64,000 bases of DNA, taken from assembly GCA_016745215.1 (NCBI GenBank), contig CP050890.1:6386001-6450000 (forward strand), written 5' to 3'. The notes under the pieces are model-generated. The model did no database searches and was not told the origin of the DNA. It was given only the letters and a program-made list of their open reading frames with translations. Position numbers and translations under genes: made by a program. This DNA is from Thiohalocapsa sp. PB-PSB1 (GTDB lineage Bacteria; Pseudomonadota; Gammaproteobacteria; Chromatiales; Chromatiaceae). Below are positions 1 through 9,567 of the stretch, piece after piece. Position 1 is the first letter of the stretch. Each line of letters starts with the position of its first letter.

Positions 1-74
1 CGCCGTCCAGCGAGGCGTGCCAGGACGCCTCCGCCAGCCAACCAGATGCGGGGATTGCTGGAAATCCTCGCGCC

Positions 75-470
75 CTACTCAGCGGTTACCCTCGAGATAC
101 TCGATCGCGACGATCTTCTATCTAGGAACACGCTGGTGAACGTATTGCTCGTATCGGTATAACTTTGCGCCCTATTGTAACAACCGCCGTAAGTGGCGTC
201 GCAGGAGTAGACCCGGCAAACCTGTTCGCCACCGGCGCCCGAGGGGCGCCGGTGGCGGACATCTACCCACTTCATCCGCCCGCCCATGCTGTCACGCACA
301 ATCGGGCAAATCACAGTCACATCGGCCCCGACGGCTTGCAGACTCGAGCCCAGGTGCCGCAGGTGCTCGGCGCCGTTGGGCGTCATGGCTTGGCAAATGG
401 CGCTGGAGATGATCTTGCCATCATCTGCCTGCACATTGATGGAAAAGGCGCAGATGATCGCGGCGAACAA
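75..470 (-). CDS. Small secreted cysteine-containing protein, hypothetical
   Basis: I do not recognise a named family. The reading frame opens with a hydrophobic stretch that ends in VQA just before ADDGK, which looks like a short Sec signal peptide. A mature region of roughly 115 residues follows, with several cysteines (SAICQA, VTVICPIVRD, VCRVYSCDA, GGCYNR). This layout, a signal peptide followed by a CPIVRD-type motif, resembles small exported proteins common in Chromatiaceae. No ATG lies at the expected place. The TTG at 470 is the best start visible, although it leaves a very short signal peptide, so the N-terminus may be degraded. Gene limits are uncertain. Confidence 0.4.
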   Translation of the reverse strand: MFAAIICAFSINVQADDGKIISSAICQAMTPNGAEHLRHLGSSLQAVGADVTVICPIVRDSMGGRMKWVDVRHRRPSGAGGEQVCRVYSCDATYGGCYNRAQSYTDTSNTFTSVFLDRRSSRSSISRVTAE

Positions 471-1434
471 CGCCGGTACCTTCGATTGGTTTTGACGCCT
501 ATTTCTATCCTCGAGGTTGGGTATTTGCCTGCTATCGGCAATCCCTAGCCTACAGATCGGATAGAGAACAACATGCGAAGGGATGCATCGAATGATTGCG
601 ACATTTTCCCTTGTAAGAACCGCATTCGCTGTATCTCTGACCTCTGATCCTCTGGATCTCGATAACCATATGAATTTTAATTGAAATAGAATCCAATGCA
701 AGCGTTCGGAGACCTTCCATTGAAGAATCAGGGCAAACGCATCTAAATTTCCCATTTTAGGCCGCTTGTAGGACATCAAGTAACTGCTCAAGATAATCCG
801 TATCCCAGCCGGCACGGAGTCGCTTTAATTTAATGCTTTTCTTTGAGGTCGTATCTTTCCTGAGAATATTGAGTGCAATGTGCCGTAGGATGGAATAGTT
901 TTCAGGTGCATGACCTTTTCGCGTTCGATTGGCATCTTCGGAAAAGGACACATCCAGAACCCAATGCAGTGAATTCTCAATTCCCCAATGAGAGCGAACC
1001 GCTTGGGCAAATCGTTTAACATCGCCTGACAGGCTGGCAATGAAATAGCGCCGGTCCGTGGTTACTTTTTTTCCATCATCTCGAATCGACTCTACCATCC
1101 CGATACCCCGGAAACCTTTCCATTGTTCGGCGTAATGCCCTAAGGAATGATTAGTGAAATAATAATACCGACGCGTCTCCAGGCGACCATGGTTTTTCGG
1201 CTCTCCCGGATCTCCTGGGACTGTTGTATCATGTAGATCAACAACTTGAGAACCGCCTGTCGCTGAAACCCCATCTGGACGCTGTTGATAATGACATTTG
1301 ATAAAGAGACCCTTCAGACGCTTTTAAATCTTCCTGATATCGCCGTTGATCGCGTGGTGCTCGGCGAGCGCAAGACACTTAAAGTCTATGTGCATAGCAC
1401 ACTGGAGGGTACGAACTGTCATCGCTGTGGTCGG

Positions 1435-2712
1435 CAGGGCAAACGCATCTAAATTTCCCATTTTAGGCCGCTTGTAGGACATCAAGTAACTGCTCAAGAT
1501 AATCCGTATCCCAGCCGGCACGGAGTCGCTTTAATTTAATGCTTTTCTTTGAGGTCGTATCTTTCCTGAGAATATTGAGTGCAATATGTCGTAGGATGGC
1601 ATAGTTTTCAGGTGCATGACCTTTTCGCGTTCGATTGGCATCTTCGGAAAAGGACACATCCAAAACCCAATGCAGTGAATTCTCAATTCCCCAATGAGAG
1701 CGAACCGCTTGGGCAAATCGTTTAACATCGCCTGACAGGCTAGCAATAAAATAGCGCCGGTCCGTGGTCACTTTTTTTCCATCATCTCGAATCGACTCTA
1801 CCATCCCGATACCCCGGAAACCTTTCCATTGTTCCGCGTAATGCCCTAAGGAATGATCAGTGAAATAATAATACCGACGCGTCTCCAGGCGACCATGGTT
1901 TTTCTCTTTCGTTTCAAGAAAAACACTCGCATCCCGGCAGCATTGGTCGAGATCGACCGATTCGAACCAAGCGATGACATCTTGATGAAAAGTGCTCTGG
2001 TTGCCTTTCAATGAAAATACCCAATCTGCTTGTTTTTCAACAATTTTCTCCGCAATCTTCTTTTGGCATCCCATCGCGTCGATACTGACTACACAGCCTT
2101 TGATCTCCAGTAAATCCAACAATTTCGGTATCGCTGTAATTTCATTTGATTTTTCTTCGGTCTTGAGTTGACCCAATACGAGCGATGAGTGACAAGCCCA
2201 CGCACTCACCATGTGAATTGCCTTATTTCCATTAGCTCTATCATGAGATCTGCGCACCGTTTTCCCATCGATCGGTATAATATCCCCATCAAACTTCGGC
2301 TCTATCGACTTCACCCAGGAGATGAAACAGGTTCGGAATTGATCGGGGTCAATACGGGCAAATACACGATTGAACGTGTCATGCGAGGGAATCCCATTGG
2401 GCAATTCCAAAAACTTCCGCAACCACTGTTCATGGGTTTGACCAAACTCCTCCATCGCATCCCAGCTCTCTCCCATACATAACGTCGAACAAATCGCTAT
2501 CGTTATGATATCAGCCAGCTTATGCCTTTTTGTCCTGTCGATACGGGGGTCGTTCAGATCGGAAAAATGACCGGCGATTGTCGTGTCTTTTTCCTCTTCA
2601 TTTATAGGTCTGATCATTCCCATTTTAATAACCCTCTATTAAATCATATGATCTTCAATTTTCGCCATCATAACACATTGTTTTCTAAATATTTTTAGAT
2701 GCGTTTGCCCTG
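1435..2712 (-). mobile_element. ISAs1-family element, copy 2 (complete, 1278 bp)
   Basis: The ends are CAGGGCAAACGCATCTAAA and its inverse. The element is flanked by a 10-bp target duplication CTGTGGTCGG (1425-1434 and 2713-2722). It lies inside the zinc-finger region of the ISL3 copy A transposase. It is almost identical to the copy at 7469-8746, which suggests recent activity. Confidence 0.92.
1463..2623 (-). CDS. ISAs1-family transposase (copy 2)
   Basis: A 386-residue DDE transposase. It has an N-terminal helical region with the PRIDRTKRHKLADI motif, a first catalytic Asp in PIDGKTVRRS (about residue 118), a second in SIDAMGCQKKIAE (about 178), and the catalytic Glu region in HWGIENSLHWVLDV (about 310). 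The length is normal for the family. It acts on the CAGGGCAAACG ends of its own element, and the two intact copies in this window are candidates for active elements. It is transcribed against the surrounding ISL3 transposase. Confidence 0.95.
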   Translation of the reverse strand: MGMIRPINEEEKDTTIAGHFSDLNDPRIDRTKRHKLADIITIAICSTLCMGESWDAMEEFGQTHEQWLRKFLELPNGIPSHDTFNRVFARIDPDQFRTCFISWVKSIEPKFDGDIIPIDGKTVRRSHDRANGNKAIHMVSAWACHSSLVLGQLKTEEKSNEITAIPKLLDLLEIKGCVVSIDAMGCQKKIAEKIVEKQADWVFSLKGNQSTFHQDVIAWFESVDLDQCCRDASVFLETKEKNHGRLETRRYYYFTDHSLGHYAEQWKGFRGIGMVESIRDDGKKVTTDRRYFIASLSGDVKRFAQAVRSHWGIENSLHWVLDVSFSEDANRTRKGHAPENYAILRHIALNILRKDTTSKKSIKLKRLRAGWDTDYLEQLLDVLQAA

Positions 2713-4056
2713 CTGTGGTCGGCCAATCGATCATGAGTATGGCCATGGTCAAGAGATAGAGTTACGCCATTTGCCATTATTCGCGTATACAGTTGTTCTT
2801 ATTTTGAGGCCGAAGCGTTATCAATGCCACTTCTGCGAAGGGCGTCCGACAACGAGCCAAACGCTGTCATGGTACACGCGGCGCTCCCGAGTGACAAAAG
2901 CATTCGAACAGCAGATGCTGCTGGAGTTGATCAATAGTACGCTCGAGGATGTCAGTCGCAAGCATGCCATTGGTGTCGACGCACTGCAGGGTATTTTGGA
3001 TCGAAACATAGCCTGTGATGTCGATTGGAACGCAATTGAACGCTTGGAGGTCATTGGCATTGATGAGATTGCGTTGAAAAAAGGTCATCGTGATTTTGTC
3101 GTCGTTGTCAGCGCTTACATTAACGAGACATTGCATGTCATCGGCCTGCTCGGCGACCGCACCAAGGCCACCGTACAGGAGTTTTTTCTCAGCATTCCCA
3201 AGCGCTTGCGAAATACCGTCCAGAGTGTGTGCTCAGATCTTTATCAAGGCTTCATCGGTGCCGCTAAAGCCGTGTTCGGCAAGCGCATACACATTTGCGC
3301 GGATCGATTCCATGTTGCCAAGCTGTACCGAAATGGACTGGAAAACCTGCGCAAAAGCGAATGGAAACGGCTGTGCCATATACTCTCCAAAGAAGAGCGC
3401 AAGTCGTTCAAGAACGTGCATTGGCTGCTGCGTCAGCGTCGCGCCGATCTGAATGCAGATGAGCGACGCATGCTGAATCGGCTCTTTCGCTATTCACCAA
3501 AATTACAAGAAGCCTATGAGGCTTGCGAATCACTCACTGCCATCTATGAAAGCCGCCTATCAAAAGGTCAGGGTAAGCGCAAACTGCGTGGCTGGATGGA
3601 ACGTGTCACCAACCGCAAGCTCAGTTGCTTTGATAGCTTCCTCGGTACGCTGAATACGCATTTTGAGGAAGTGACCAATTATTTTATTGGTCGACATACC
3701 AGCGGCTTTGTCGAGGGATTAAATAATAAGATCAAAGTCATCAAACGCCGCTGCTATGGCATCACCAACCTTGGACACCTCTATCAAAGGATATGCTTGG
3801 ATCTCAACGGATATGACCGGTTCGGGGTTGACATATTATAAATCAATGAGTTACAGAGTTTGCGCTCGACTACATTTTAACCTTGATGTGTACGAGAAAA
3901 TGAGCTTAAGTAGTTGTTTTTCAAATTTTTATTGGTTCCCATGAAATCCGGGAGAGCCGGTTTTTCTCTTTCGTTTCAAGAAAAACACTCGCATCCCGGC
4001 AGCATTGGTCGAGATCGACCGATTCGAACCAAGCGATGACATCTTGATGAAAAGTG

Positions 4057-5528
4057 GGCTCTTCCGGATCTCGTGGGACTGTTGTATCATGTAAATCAAC
4101 AACTTGAGAGCCGCCTGTCACTGAAACCCCATCTGGACGTTGTTGATAATGACATTTGATAAAGAGACCCTTCAGACACTTTTAAATCTTCCTGATATCG
4201 CCGTTGATCGCGTGGTGCTCGGCGAGCGCAAGACACTTAAAGTCTATGTGCATAGCACACTGGAGGGTACGAACTGTCATCGCTGTGGTCGGCCAATCGA
4301 TCATGAGTATGGCCATGGTCGAGAACTTGAGTTACGCCATTTGCCATTCGGGGATTATAGAGTTGTTCTTGTTTTGAGGCCGAAACGTTATCAATGCCCT
4401 TTCTGCGAAGGGCGTCCAACAACGAGCCAAACGCTGTCATGGTACACGCAGCGCTCCCGGGTGACAAAAGCGTTCGAACAGCAGATGCTACTGGAGTTGA
4501 TCAACAGTACGCTCGAGGATGTCAGTCGTAAGCATGCCATTGGTGTCGACGCACTGCAGGGTATTTTGGATCGAAACATAGCCTGTGATGTCGATTGGAA
4601 CGCAATTGAACGCTTGGAGGTCATTGGCATTGATGAGATTGCGTTGAAAAAAGGTCATCGTGATTTTGTCGTCGTTGTCAGCGCTTACATTAACGAGACA
4701 TTGCATGTCATCGGCCTGCTCGGCGACCGCACCAAGGCCAGCGTACAGGAGTTTTTTCTCAGCATTCCCAAGCGCTTGCGAAATACCGTCCAGAGTGTGT
4801 GCTCAGATCTTTATCAAGGCTTCATCGGTGCCGCTAAAGCCGTGTTCGGCAAGCGCATACACATTTGCGCGGATCGATTCCATGTTGCCAAGCTGTACCG
4901 AAATGGACTGGAAAACCTGCGCAAAAGCGAATGGAAACGGCTGTGCCATATACTCTCCAAAGAAGAGCGCAAGTCGTTCAAGAACGTGCATTGGCTGCTG
5001 CGTCAGCGTCGCGCCGATCTGAATGCAGATGAGCGACGCATGCTGAATCGGCTCTTTCGCTATTCACCAAAATTACAAGAAGCCTATGAGGCTTGCGAAT
5101 CACTCACTGCCATCTATGAAAGCCGCCTATCAAAAGGTCAGGGTAAGCGCAAACTGCGTGGCTGGATGGAACGTGTCACCAACCGCAAGCTCAGTTGCTT
5201 TGATAGCTTCCTCGGTACGCTGAATACGCATTTTGAGGAAGTGACCAATTATTTTATTGGTCGACATACCAGCGGCTTTGTCGAGGGATTAAATAATAAG
5301 ATCAAAGTCATCAAACGCCGCTGCTATGGCATCACCAACCTCGGGCACCTCTATCAAAGGGTATTCCTGGATCTCAACGGATATGACCGGTTCGGGGTCG
5401 ATACATTATAAATCAATGAGTTACAGACTTTGTGCTCAACCACATTTTAATCTTAATGTGTACGAAAAAATGAGACTAAGTGGTTGTTTTTAAAATATTT
5501 ATTGGTTCCCACAAAATCCAGGAGAGCC
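4057..5528 (+). mobile_element. ISL3-family element, copy B (complete, 1472 bp, no target duplication)
   Basis: The left end is GGCTCTTCCGGATCTCG at 4057 and the right end is AAAATCCAGGAGAGCC at 5528. The left flank is the truncated ISAs1 copy 1 (ending GAAAAGTG). The right flank is the 3' side of a RAYT locus (AGAATTTATTGCC) and carries no matching 8-bp repeat. The two flanks therefore come from different loci, and a deletion or recombination through the element removed the rest of ISAs1 copy 1. Confidence 0.88.
4149..5411 (+). CDS. ISL3-family transposase (intact)
   Basis: A full-length transposase of about 420 residues. The N-terminal zf-ISL3 zinc-binding region has NCHRC near residue 45 and YQCPFC near 87. 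A helix-turn-helix region follows (RVTKAFEQQML to DALQGILD). The DDE domain starts at VIGIDEIALKKGH (first Asp), continues with SDLYQGFIGAAKAVF and HICADRFHVAKL, and ends with the Glu region SGFVEGLNNKIKVIKRR. The ATG at 4149 is preferred to the TTG nine bases upstream. It moves its own element and is the likely source of activity for the defective copy A. Confidence 0.93.
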   Translation: MTFDKETLQTLLNLPDIAVDRVVLGERKTLKVYVHSTLEGTNCHRCGRPIDHEYGHGRELELRHLPFGDYRVVLVLRPKRYQCPFCEGRPTTSQTLSWYTQRSRVTKAFEQQMLLELINSTLEDVSRKHAIGVDALQGILDRNIACDVDWNAIERLEVIGIDEIALKKGHRDFVVVVSAYINETLHVIGLLGDRTKASVQEFFLSIPKRLRNTVQSVCSDLYQGFIGAAKAVFGKRIHICADRFHVAKLYRNGLENLRKSEWKRLCHILSKEERKSFKNVHWLLRQRRADLNADERRMLNRLFRYSPKLQEAYEACESLTAIYESRLSKGQGKRKLRGWMERVTNRKLSCFDSFLGTLNTHFEEVTNYFIGRHTSGFVEGLNNKIKVIKRRCYGITNLGHLYQRVFLDLNGYDRFGVDTL

Positions 5529-5592
5529 AGAATTTATTGCCGGCAATCCTTCATTTTGATCTTACCACTTGCACGGGAGTTACCGGAACCCA

Positions 5593-6684
5593 TCACGCAG
5601 CCAGTTTGGGCGTAAACAACTGGCGTGCAGCACGGATACCGCGCAGGTATTTGGTCTGTCGCCGAGCACACAGACTGGTCAGTGCTTGCGGCGCACCGAT
5701 CGCCGTGCCGAACGCCTTCAGGAGCCGATCGGCGTAGCTGATGAACTGCTCGCCATCGATGTTTAGCCGAGCGAGGATGCGCGGCTGCCGCGCGTCGATA
5801 TGACCGCGCTTGTCCGAGCGCAACGCCCGGCCCGTCCAGTCTACCAGCTCCAGGTAGTCATCAAAGGCGAAGGGCACCGCCCAGGGCGTCCGGGCGGTCG
5901 CGTCGAACGGCATGAGCGGGACCTTTGGCAAGGCTTGTGTCTCATCCTCTGACCGCAGGGTCTCTCCCTCCAGTGCGGCTGTAGCGGAAGCGTCTGCCGG
6001 CAAGCGCTCTGTTACCGTGATTTCGGCATCGACTGTTTCCGGCACCGCTTCGATGCGTGTTTGGATCGAGGTGTAGTCCGAGGCCTCCGGCGTCTCTGCG
6101 ATCCCGGCCCGTACCGGGTTGAGGTCGACATAGGCCATCGCCGCCAGCAGCGCCTGCTCATCGAGCAGGGCCTGGCTCTTGAAGCGACCCTCCCAGAAGC
6201 GGCCCTTCACCCCGTCCTCGGCATTGGCCTGACGGGCAATGTGCTCGTTCAGCGTGCGCATGAACCAGGACAGATCATGCAGCCGCGCCCGGTAGGTCTC
6301 GGCCAGCTCCTCGACCTTGGCGATCTCCGCGTCGCACAGCTCAGCGCGCGCCTCGGACAGGTAACGCGTTACCAACAGGGGACCCGAGAACAGCTCCGTC
6401 CAGCGTCTCAGCACTTCCTCGACCGACCACTCCAGTGCCCGTTCCTGGTCGATGCGCACGACGACGTGGTAGTGGTTGCTCATCACGGCATAGGCGGCGA
6501 CGTCGATGGCGAAGATCCCGGCGAGCTGCATGATGCGCTCAGCGATCCAGCCGCGGCGGTGGTCGAAGTTCTTACCGGAAAAATGGTCCTCTCCGCACAG
6601 GAAGGCGCGCCGCACGCACCGGCTCACGCAGTGGTACCAAGGGGTGTCTTCGATGGAGACCAGGGCGGCGCGGGGGCTGGTCAT
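5593..6684 (-). CDS. RAYT-type (REP-associated tyrosine transposase) HUH endonuclease, copy A
   Basis: A 363-residue Y1/IS200-like transposase of the REP-associated class. The HUH metal-binding motif is SNHYHVVVRID (about residues 69-79). The family signatures NEHIARQ and KGRFWEGRFKSQALL (about 143-172) and LNPVRAG (about 187) are clear. The C-terminal 150 residues are an extension not found in minimal RAYTs. The locus from 5529 to about 6757, including the upstream leader and a GGGTGTCC motif, is nearly identical to 41770-42999. This copy is flanked on its 3' side by ISL3 copy B. It probably nicks and moves short REP-like sequences as single strands; that role is inferred from the family. 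Confidence 0.88.
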   Translation of the reverse strand: MTSPRAALVSIEDTPWYHCVSRCVRRAFLCGEDHFSGKNFDHRRGWIAERIMQLAGIFAIDVAAYAVMSNHYHVVVRIDQERALEWSVEEVLRRWTELFSGPLLVTRYLSEARAELCDAEIAKVEELAETYRARLHDLSWFMRTLNEHIARQANAEDGVKGRFWEGRFKSQALLDEQALLAAMAYVDLNPVRAGIAETPEASDYTSIQTRIEAVPETVDAEITVTERLPADASATAALEGETLRSEDETQALPKVPLMPFDATARTPWAVPFAFDDYLELVDWTGRALRSDKRGHIDARQPRILARLNIDGEQFISYADRLLKAFGTAIGAPQALTSLCARRQTKYLRGIRAARQLFTPKLAA

Positions 6685-6736
6685 GGCGGGATCTCATGTT
6701 GTGACTGAAGAAGAGGTTAGCTTAGGTATGGAGGAA

Positions 6737-6779
6737 GGTCAAGCAAAATGGGTGTCCATTAATGGGTGTCCATTTTTAT
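6737..6779 (+). repeat. REP-like motif, family 1 (two units)
   Basis: Two units of the core AATGGGTGTCC(A/T)T lie 50-95 bp upstream of the RAYT start codon: AAAATGGGTGTCCATT and AATGGGTGTCCATTTTTAT. The same core recurs at 37178, 40565, 40610, 41668, 42979, 43075, 43539, 43850 and 44071, usually at a joint between unrelated sequences. Confidence 0.75.
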
Positions 6780-7468
6780 CTCCTAGAAATTAAACATGAA
6801 ATCAGCTGGGTCAATCTCTTTGCAGAAATCATCAACTGGCATTTTTGCACCCCTTATGTAGCTTGATCCAGCATCTGGACCCGCACTGGGTTGTTAGCGA
6901 TATTTCGACTAAAGCGGATCTACATTATACGAGTTAAGAAAAAAGTCTATTTTTCGGCGAGATATCCCAAACTCCCTGCCATAAACTGTCCATTTACATA
7001 ACTATGAGCAAGCTGAAAAGGTGTGACATTACGGAAGTATTTCTTGATCAGTGGCTCCAAGTTGCTTGCCGTAAAGAAATTGATATGAGATGACTCAAGC
7101 AAGTGCCAAGGCACAACCCCTTGATAGCTGCCATTCACAATGCATGTCATGTCTGGCACTGTTATGAGCGCCAGCGACCTGGCAATCCGAGAGATTTCTG
7201 AAAGTAAGGCTTGATAGTCTTCGACATGCTCCAGTACTTCTGTACAGAGAATACTCTCGAACTGATCTCTATCGAATGGAAGCGGCAGAGACCCATCGTA
7301 AAGGGTTACGAATTTTCTAACATCATCTGCAAGATGTTCCCTAATTGCATATCGGTCGATTTCTAGGCCATATGCTTCTATGCTATTATCCCGCAACACA
7401 CGAATGTAAGGAGCAGCTCCGCATCCTAAATCTAGAACAGGCGATTTCAGCTTGACAGCTAGCTCATG

Positions 7469-8746
7469 CAGGGCAAACGCATCTAAAAATATTTAGAAAA
7501 CAATGTGTTATGATGGCGAAAATTGAAGATCATATGATTTAATAGAGGGTTATTAAAATGGGAATGATCAGACCTATAAATGAAGAGGAAAAAGACACGA
7601 CAATCGCCGGTCATTTTTCCGATCTGAACGACCCCCGTATCGACAGGACAAAAAGGCATAAGCTGGCTGATATCATAACGATAGCGATTTGTTCGACGTT
7701 ATGTATGGGAGAGAGCTGGGATGCGATGGAGGAGTTTGGTCAAACCCATGAACAGTGGTTGCGGAAGTTTTTGGAATTGCCCAATGGGATTCCCTCGCAT
7801 GACACGTTCAATCGTGTATTTGCCCGTATTGACCCCGATCAATTCCGAACCTGTTTCATCTCCTGGGTGAAGTCGATAGAGCCGAAGTTTGATGGGGATA
7901 TTATACCGATCGATGGGAAAACGGTGCGCAGATCTCATGATAGAGCTAATGGAAATAAGGCAATTCACATGGTGAGTGCGTGGGCTTGTCACTCATCGCT
8001 CGTATTGGGTCAACTCAAGACCGAAGAAAAATCAAATGAAATTACAGCGATACCGAAATTGTTGGATTTACTGGAGATCAAAGGCTGTGTAGTCAGTATC
8101 GACGCGATGGGATGCCAAAAGAAGATTGCGGAGAAAATTGTTGAAAAACAAGCAGATTGGGTATTTTCATTGAAAGGCAACCAGAGCACTTTTCATCAAG
8201 ATGTCATCGCTTGGTTCGAATCGGTCGATCTCGACCAATGCTGCCGGGATGCGAGTGTTTTTCTTGAAACGAAAGAGAAAAACCATGGTCGCCTGGAGAC
8301 GCGTCGGTATTATTATTTCACTGATCATTCCTTAGGGCATTACGCCGAACAATGGAAAGGTTTCCGGGGTATCGGGATGGTAGAGTCGATTCGAGATGAT
8401 GGAAAAAAAGTGACCACGGACCGGCGCTATTTTATTGCTAGCCTGTCAGGCGATGTTAAACGATTTGCCCAAGCGGTTCGCTCTCATTGGGGAATTGAGA
8501 ATTCACTGCATTGGGTTTTGGATGTGTCCTTTTCCGAAGATGCCAATCGAACGCGAAAAGGTCATGCACCTGAAAACTATGCCATCCTACGACATATTGC
8601 ACTCAATATTCTCAGGAAAGATACGACCTCAAAGAAAAGCATTAAATTAAAGCGACTCCGTGCCGGCTGGGATACGGATTATCTTGAGCAGTTACTTGAT
8701 GTCCTACAAGCGGCCTAAAATGGGAAATTTAGATGCGTTTGCCCTG
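7469..8746 (+). mobile_element. ISAs1-family element, copy 3 (complete, 1278 bp)
   Basis: The ends CAGGGCAAACGCATCTAAA and its inverse are flanked by the 10-bp target duplication CTAGCTCATG (7459-7468 and 8747-8756). It interrupts a methyltransferase gene. It is nearly identical to copy 2 in the opposite orientation. Confidence 0.93.
7558..8718 (+). CDS. ISAs1-family transposase (copy 3)
   Basis: A 386-residue DDE transposase with the same protein sequence as the copy at 1463-2623: PIDGKTVRRS, SIDAMGC and HWGIENSLHW mark the catalytic core. A promoter-like AT-rich leader of about 90 bp separates the left inverted repeat from the ATG. Being intact and flanked by a perfect 10-bp duplication, it is a candidate for a currently mobile element. 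Confidence 0.95.
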   Translation: MGMIRPINEEEKDTTIAGHFSDLNDPRIDRTKRHKLADIITIAICSTLCMGESWDAMEEFGQTHEQWLRKFLELPNGIPSHDTFNRVFARIDPDQFRTCFISWVKSIEPKFDGDIIPIDGKTVRRSHDRANGNKAIHMVSAWACHSSLVLGQLKTEEKSNEITAIPKLLDLLEIKGCVVSIDAMGCQKKIAEKIVEKQADWVFSLKGNQSTFHQDVIAWFESVDLDQCCRDASVFLETKEKNHGRLETRRYYYFTDHSLGHYAEQWKGFRGIGMVESIRDDGKKVTTDRRYFIASLSGDVKRFAQAVRSHWGIENSLHWVLDVSFSEDANRTRKGHAPENYAILRHIALNILRKDTTSKKSIKLKRLRAGWDTDYLEQLLDVLQAA

Positions 8747-9181
8747 CTAGCTCATGGATCTCGGGATGAGTTTCGTCAGCAGGTAGACCAACGCCATAGA
8801 TGTCGCTGCGATGAAGCACTTTTTTGCCACTAATCAGTGAGCCATACTGCACTTCATTGGCTTTAGCGAATTCGGTATCCGCACGAGGAACGGTTATAAA
8901 TACTGAGTCAATAATTATTTCAGTGTTCGCCCGTGACCGCAAAGGATAGAACTCAATGGCGAAGCCGGAAAACGGATCAGCGTTTTCATAAACCCCCTTA
9001 ACGTCTGCCCTGAAGCGCCGATAGCATCTCAGAGGCCCTGCTAATATGCCATTCTGTCTGATGCTTGCATCTATAAACTTGTTCAGTGACCAGCCTACAC
9101 AACGAATGAGGCCGTAGGGTTCTAGCTCTACTCTTTCGATACAACCATCTGCTATCACTTTCATGACGCTTATCTTCTTGG

Positions 9182-9361
9182 TCATTTTTTGCTCATGAGC
9201 CCCTCTAACACAACAAAATTCGCCGATATCTTCGAACACTCCCGCAATACCTTACCTTCCCGCCACCACTTGAGGGCACCTCGAAAAATCGCGGTCTCCA
9301 GCGAGTTTTCCAAAGAGCCGACGAATTTGGCCGTGAGATTGGCCCCGAGTCCGCGGCACAT
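9182..9361 (-). CDS. Short frame, probable C-terminal remnant of a gene upstream of the split methyltransferase
   Basis: The frame reads MCRGLGANLTAKF... and ends MSKK, with its TGA overlapping the ATG of the methyltransferase (ATGA). The overlap and the amino-acid composition suggest a real C-terminal tail, perhaps of a glycosyltransferase or other cell-surface gene, cut off by the IS91-type unit whose border lies at 9371. An in-frame TAG just upstream of the ATG means only about 59 codons are open. I do not recognise the family. Confidence 0.35.
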   Translation of the reverse strand: MCRGLGANLTAKFVGSLENSLETAIFRGALKWWREGKVLRECSKISANFVVLEGLMSKK

Positions 9362-9567
9362 CGCCTAATTCTTTAGCGTCCAGGTTGGCCCGAGGAAGAA
9401 GGGTAGCGGGGGTGGGATGCGCCGTCAACCCCCGACTGCGGGGCTGATGGACGTCGCGCGCGGCGTGGGGGTGCGCGTTTCGGGGTGCTGGGGTGAGCAC
9501 CTGCGCCGCAGCGCGCCGCTGGCAGACGAGCGGGGCTGTACCGTTTCCTGCGGGACAGAGACGGCGG

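Larger units (their letters stand above)
1291..3841 (+). pseudogene. ISL3-family transposase, split by ISAs1 insertion
   Basis: The first 48 codons (from ATG 1291) encode the start of the zinc-finger domain, up to the NCHRC motif. ISAs1 copy 2 interrupts the gene at 1434, and the frame resumes at 2713 with the rest of the zf-ISL3 region, helix-turn-helix and DDE domain. The terminal ATG of the inserted ISAs1 gives the downstream part a new in-frame start (MRLPCCGRP), so a slightly N-truncated protein could still be made. Residues around 60-80 differ from copy B (HLPLFAYTV instead of HLPFGDYRV), which suggests independent drift or local conversion. Confidence 0.85.
1199..3958 (+). mobile_element. 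ISL3-family element, copy A, interrupted by ISAs1 copy 2
   Basis: The terminal inverted repeats are GGCTCTCCCGGATCTCC at 1199 and GAAATCCGGGAGAGCC ending at 3958. The flanking 8-bp duplication GGTTTTTC is intact, which shows a genuine transposition into ISAs1 copy 1. Without the inserted ISAs1 element and its 10-bp duplication, the element is 1472 bp, exactly the length of copy B. Confidence 0.9.
729..4056 (-). mobile_element. ISAs1-family element, copy 1, truncated and split by an ISL3 element
   Basis: The left terminal inverted repeat CAGGGCAAACGCATCTAAA starts at 729. The C-terminal part of the ISAs1 transposase runs to 1198 on the minus strand and resumes at 3959 after the ISL3 element, which left an 8-bp duplication GGTTTTTC (1191-1198 and 3959-3966). 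The element then stops at 4056, where a second ISL3 copy begins. The N-terminal half of the transposase and the right inverted repeat are absent, so this copy is dead. It differs from copies 2 and 3 by scattered substitutions, so it is probably the oldest. Confidence 0.85.
6947..9185 (-). pseudogene. SAM-dependent methyltransferase gene split by ISAs1 copy 3
   Basis: The gene starts at 9185 (MTKKISVMK) and reads to HPEIHELA at the ISAs1 border (8747). It resumes beyond the element at 7468 as HELAVKLKSPVLDLGCGAAP and ends at 6947. Removing the IS and one copy of its 10-bp duplication restores one frame of about 315 residues. SAM motif I is VLDLGCGAAPYIRVL, and an acidic motif (YGLEIDR) and LCTEVLEHVEDY follow, as in class I methyltransferases acting on lipids, sugars or small molecules. 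The N-terminal 150 residues (about 8750-9185) form a separate domain of unknown type. The start codon overlaps the stop of the upstream frame (ATGA), so it was once translationally coupled. Confidence 0.85.
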
